This document shows positions 5,709 to 6,317 of a DNA stretch of 6,317 bases, piece by piece. Positions within the stretch are counted from its first letter, which is position 1. Each line of letters begins with the position of its first letter. The position numbers were made by a program, and so were the translations under genes. Location: assembly GCA_003457145.1 (NCBI GenBank), contig DMSR01000129.1, positions 1 through 6,317 on the forward strand, read 5' to 3'. The DNA comes from Bacillus sp. (in: firmicutes) (GTDB taxonomy: Bacteria > Bacillota > Bacilli > Bacillales > Cytobacillaceae). The notes under the pieces were generated by a model that saw nothing but the letters and a program-made list of their open reading frames with translations, did not search any database and was not told the origin of the DNA.

Positions 5709-5753
5709 AAAAGGTGACAGATCCGATTAACACTTTGGTCTGTCACCTTTTTC
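5709..5753. terminator. Bidirectional terminator between convergent genes
   Basis: Thirteen bases at 5709-5721 (AAAAGGTGACAGA) are the exact complement of 5739-5751, with a 17-base loop. The plus strand ends in T5 and the minus strand in T4 from the A-run. It starts two bases after the SDR stop and lies just past the stop of the minus-strand activator gene, so it can serve both. Confidence 0.9.
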
Positions 5754-5755
5754 TG

Positions 5756-6317
5756 TTATTTTTTTCTTCTGCTTATCTTATATTTTCTTAATTTATACAG
5801 GAGGCCTTGCCTTGTGATACCGAGCACTTCGGCGGCGCGCGCCTGGTTGCCGTTTTCACTCTCCAATGCGGTTTCAATGACCTCTTTCTCGACTTGCTCC
5901 ATATGTTCTGACAATGAAAAGTCTTCATCGAGCTCGACAGGTGCAGCAGGCGTGTCAGCATCCTTCGCGGAAAAATGGTTCAGGATCTCGAGCGGGAAAT
6001 CCTCCAGCATCAGTTGTCCAGACCGTGACAGGACGGTTGCCCGCGACAAGGCATTTTGCAATTCACGGATGTTGCCAGGCCATGGATAGGCCGTCAGCTT
6101 TGTTAAAAGTTCCTTTGAAATCGAGTAACTGCGGCCATGCTCTTCCTCAAACTCAGCCAAGAATTGCTCCACCAGCAAAGGGATGTCCTCGATGCGCTCA
6201 CGTAATGGAGGAAGCGTGATCCCAATGATGTTCAGACGGTAATAAAGGTCTTCACGGAAATCTCCAGTTTGGACCATTTCCCATAAGTTCCGGTTCGTCG
6301 CCGCGATGATGCGGACA
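5756..6317 (-). CDS. Sigma-54-dependent transcriptional activator, C-terminal part (partial)
   Basis: The last 186 residues are visible; the gene continues past the right edge. Order of elements: sensor I of the AAA+ domain (VRIIAATNRNLWE, visible 1-13), FREDLYYRLN (20-29) with the arginine-finger region, LPPLRERIEDIPLL (35-48), the sensor II segment YPWPGNIRELQNALSRA (77-93), a variable acidic linker (about 113-140), and a Fis-type helix-turn-helix NQARAAEVLGITRQGLLYKLRKYKI (157-181). Such proteins remodel sigma-54 RNA polymerase at -24/-12 promoters using ATP. The GAFTGA loop, Walker motifs and the N-terminal sensor domain lie outside the window, so signal and target are unknown. Translation does not begin at the internal Met at 6277: the frame stays open with conserved AAA+ sequence to the edge. 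Convergent with the SDR gene; no -24/-12 promoter found in this window. Confidence 0.93.
   Translation of the reverse strand, partial: VRIIAATNRNLWEMVQTGDFREDLYYRLNIIGITLPPLRERIEDIPLLVEQFLAEFEEEHGRSYSISKELLTKLTAYPWPGNIRELQNALSRATVLSRSGQLMLEDFPLEILNHFSAKDADTPAAPVELDEDFSLSEHMEQVEKEVIETALESENGNQARAAEVLGITRQGLLYKLRKYKISRRKK

Noticed and set aside
5814..6219. Two plus-strand frames of about 91 and 101 codons opposite the activator
   Set aside because: They mirror the codon pattern of the conserved AAA+ and HTH coding sequence on the other strand.

Overview
The window reads as ordinary chromosome from a low-to-moderate GC Bacillota, most likely Bacillaceae. The pointers are strong AGGAGG-type ribosome sites at nearly every gene, T-rich intrinsic terminators, and a permease–kinase–GntR order that matches the fructosamine (frl) locus of Bacillus subtilis. 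Species cannot be fixed from the sequence alone.

Region 1 (1-1925, + strand) is the 3' end of a fructosamine utilisation locus. It holds the last codons of a sugar ABC permease (FrlM-like), a complete PfkB-family fructosamine kinase (FrlD), a terminator, and then a separately transcribed GntR/UTRA repressor (FrlR-like) with its own terminator. In this pathway the transporter imports glycated amino acids, FrlD phosphorylates them, and a deglycase (FrlB, outside the window) splits them into glucose 6-phosphate and amino acid.

Region 2 (1926-2227) has no convincing protein gene. It holds a GAAA-loop hairpin, a second terminator-like hairpin, and a promoter-like sequence, and may encode a small RNA or be remnant DNA.

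Region 3 (2228-4844) has two divergent genes around a 251-bp control region. On the minus strand is a ZIP-family metal transporter that has lost the usual membrane histidines. On the plus strand is SelO/YdiU, a pseudokinase-fold protein AMPylase with both cysteines of its known redox pair. The selO upstream region has a TATAAT box embedded in a sigma-B-like GGGTAT context. selO is followed by two related terminator hairpins that form an imperfect 65-bp direct repeat.

Region 4 (4845-6317) has a classical short-chain dehydrogenase/reductase (+) convergent with the C-terminal part of a sigma-54-dependent activator (-, running off the right edge). They share a 13-bp-stem hairpin that can terminate in both directions.

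I see no CRISPR array, tRNA, rRNA, intact mobile element or clear new multi-gene system. The points most worth a second look are the histidine-free ZIP transporter, the possible stress-sigma control of a redox-switched SelO, the duplicated terminator element, and the unexplained structured gap at 1926-2227.
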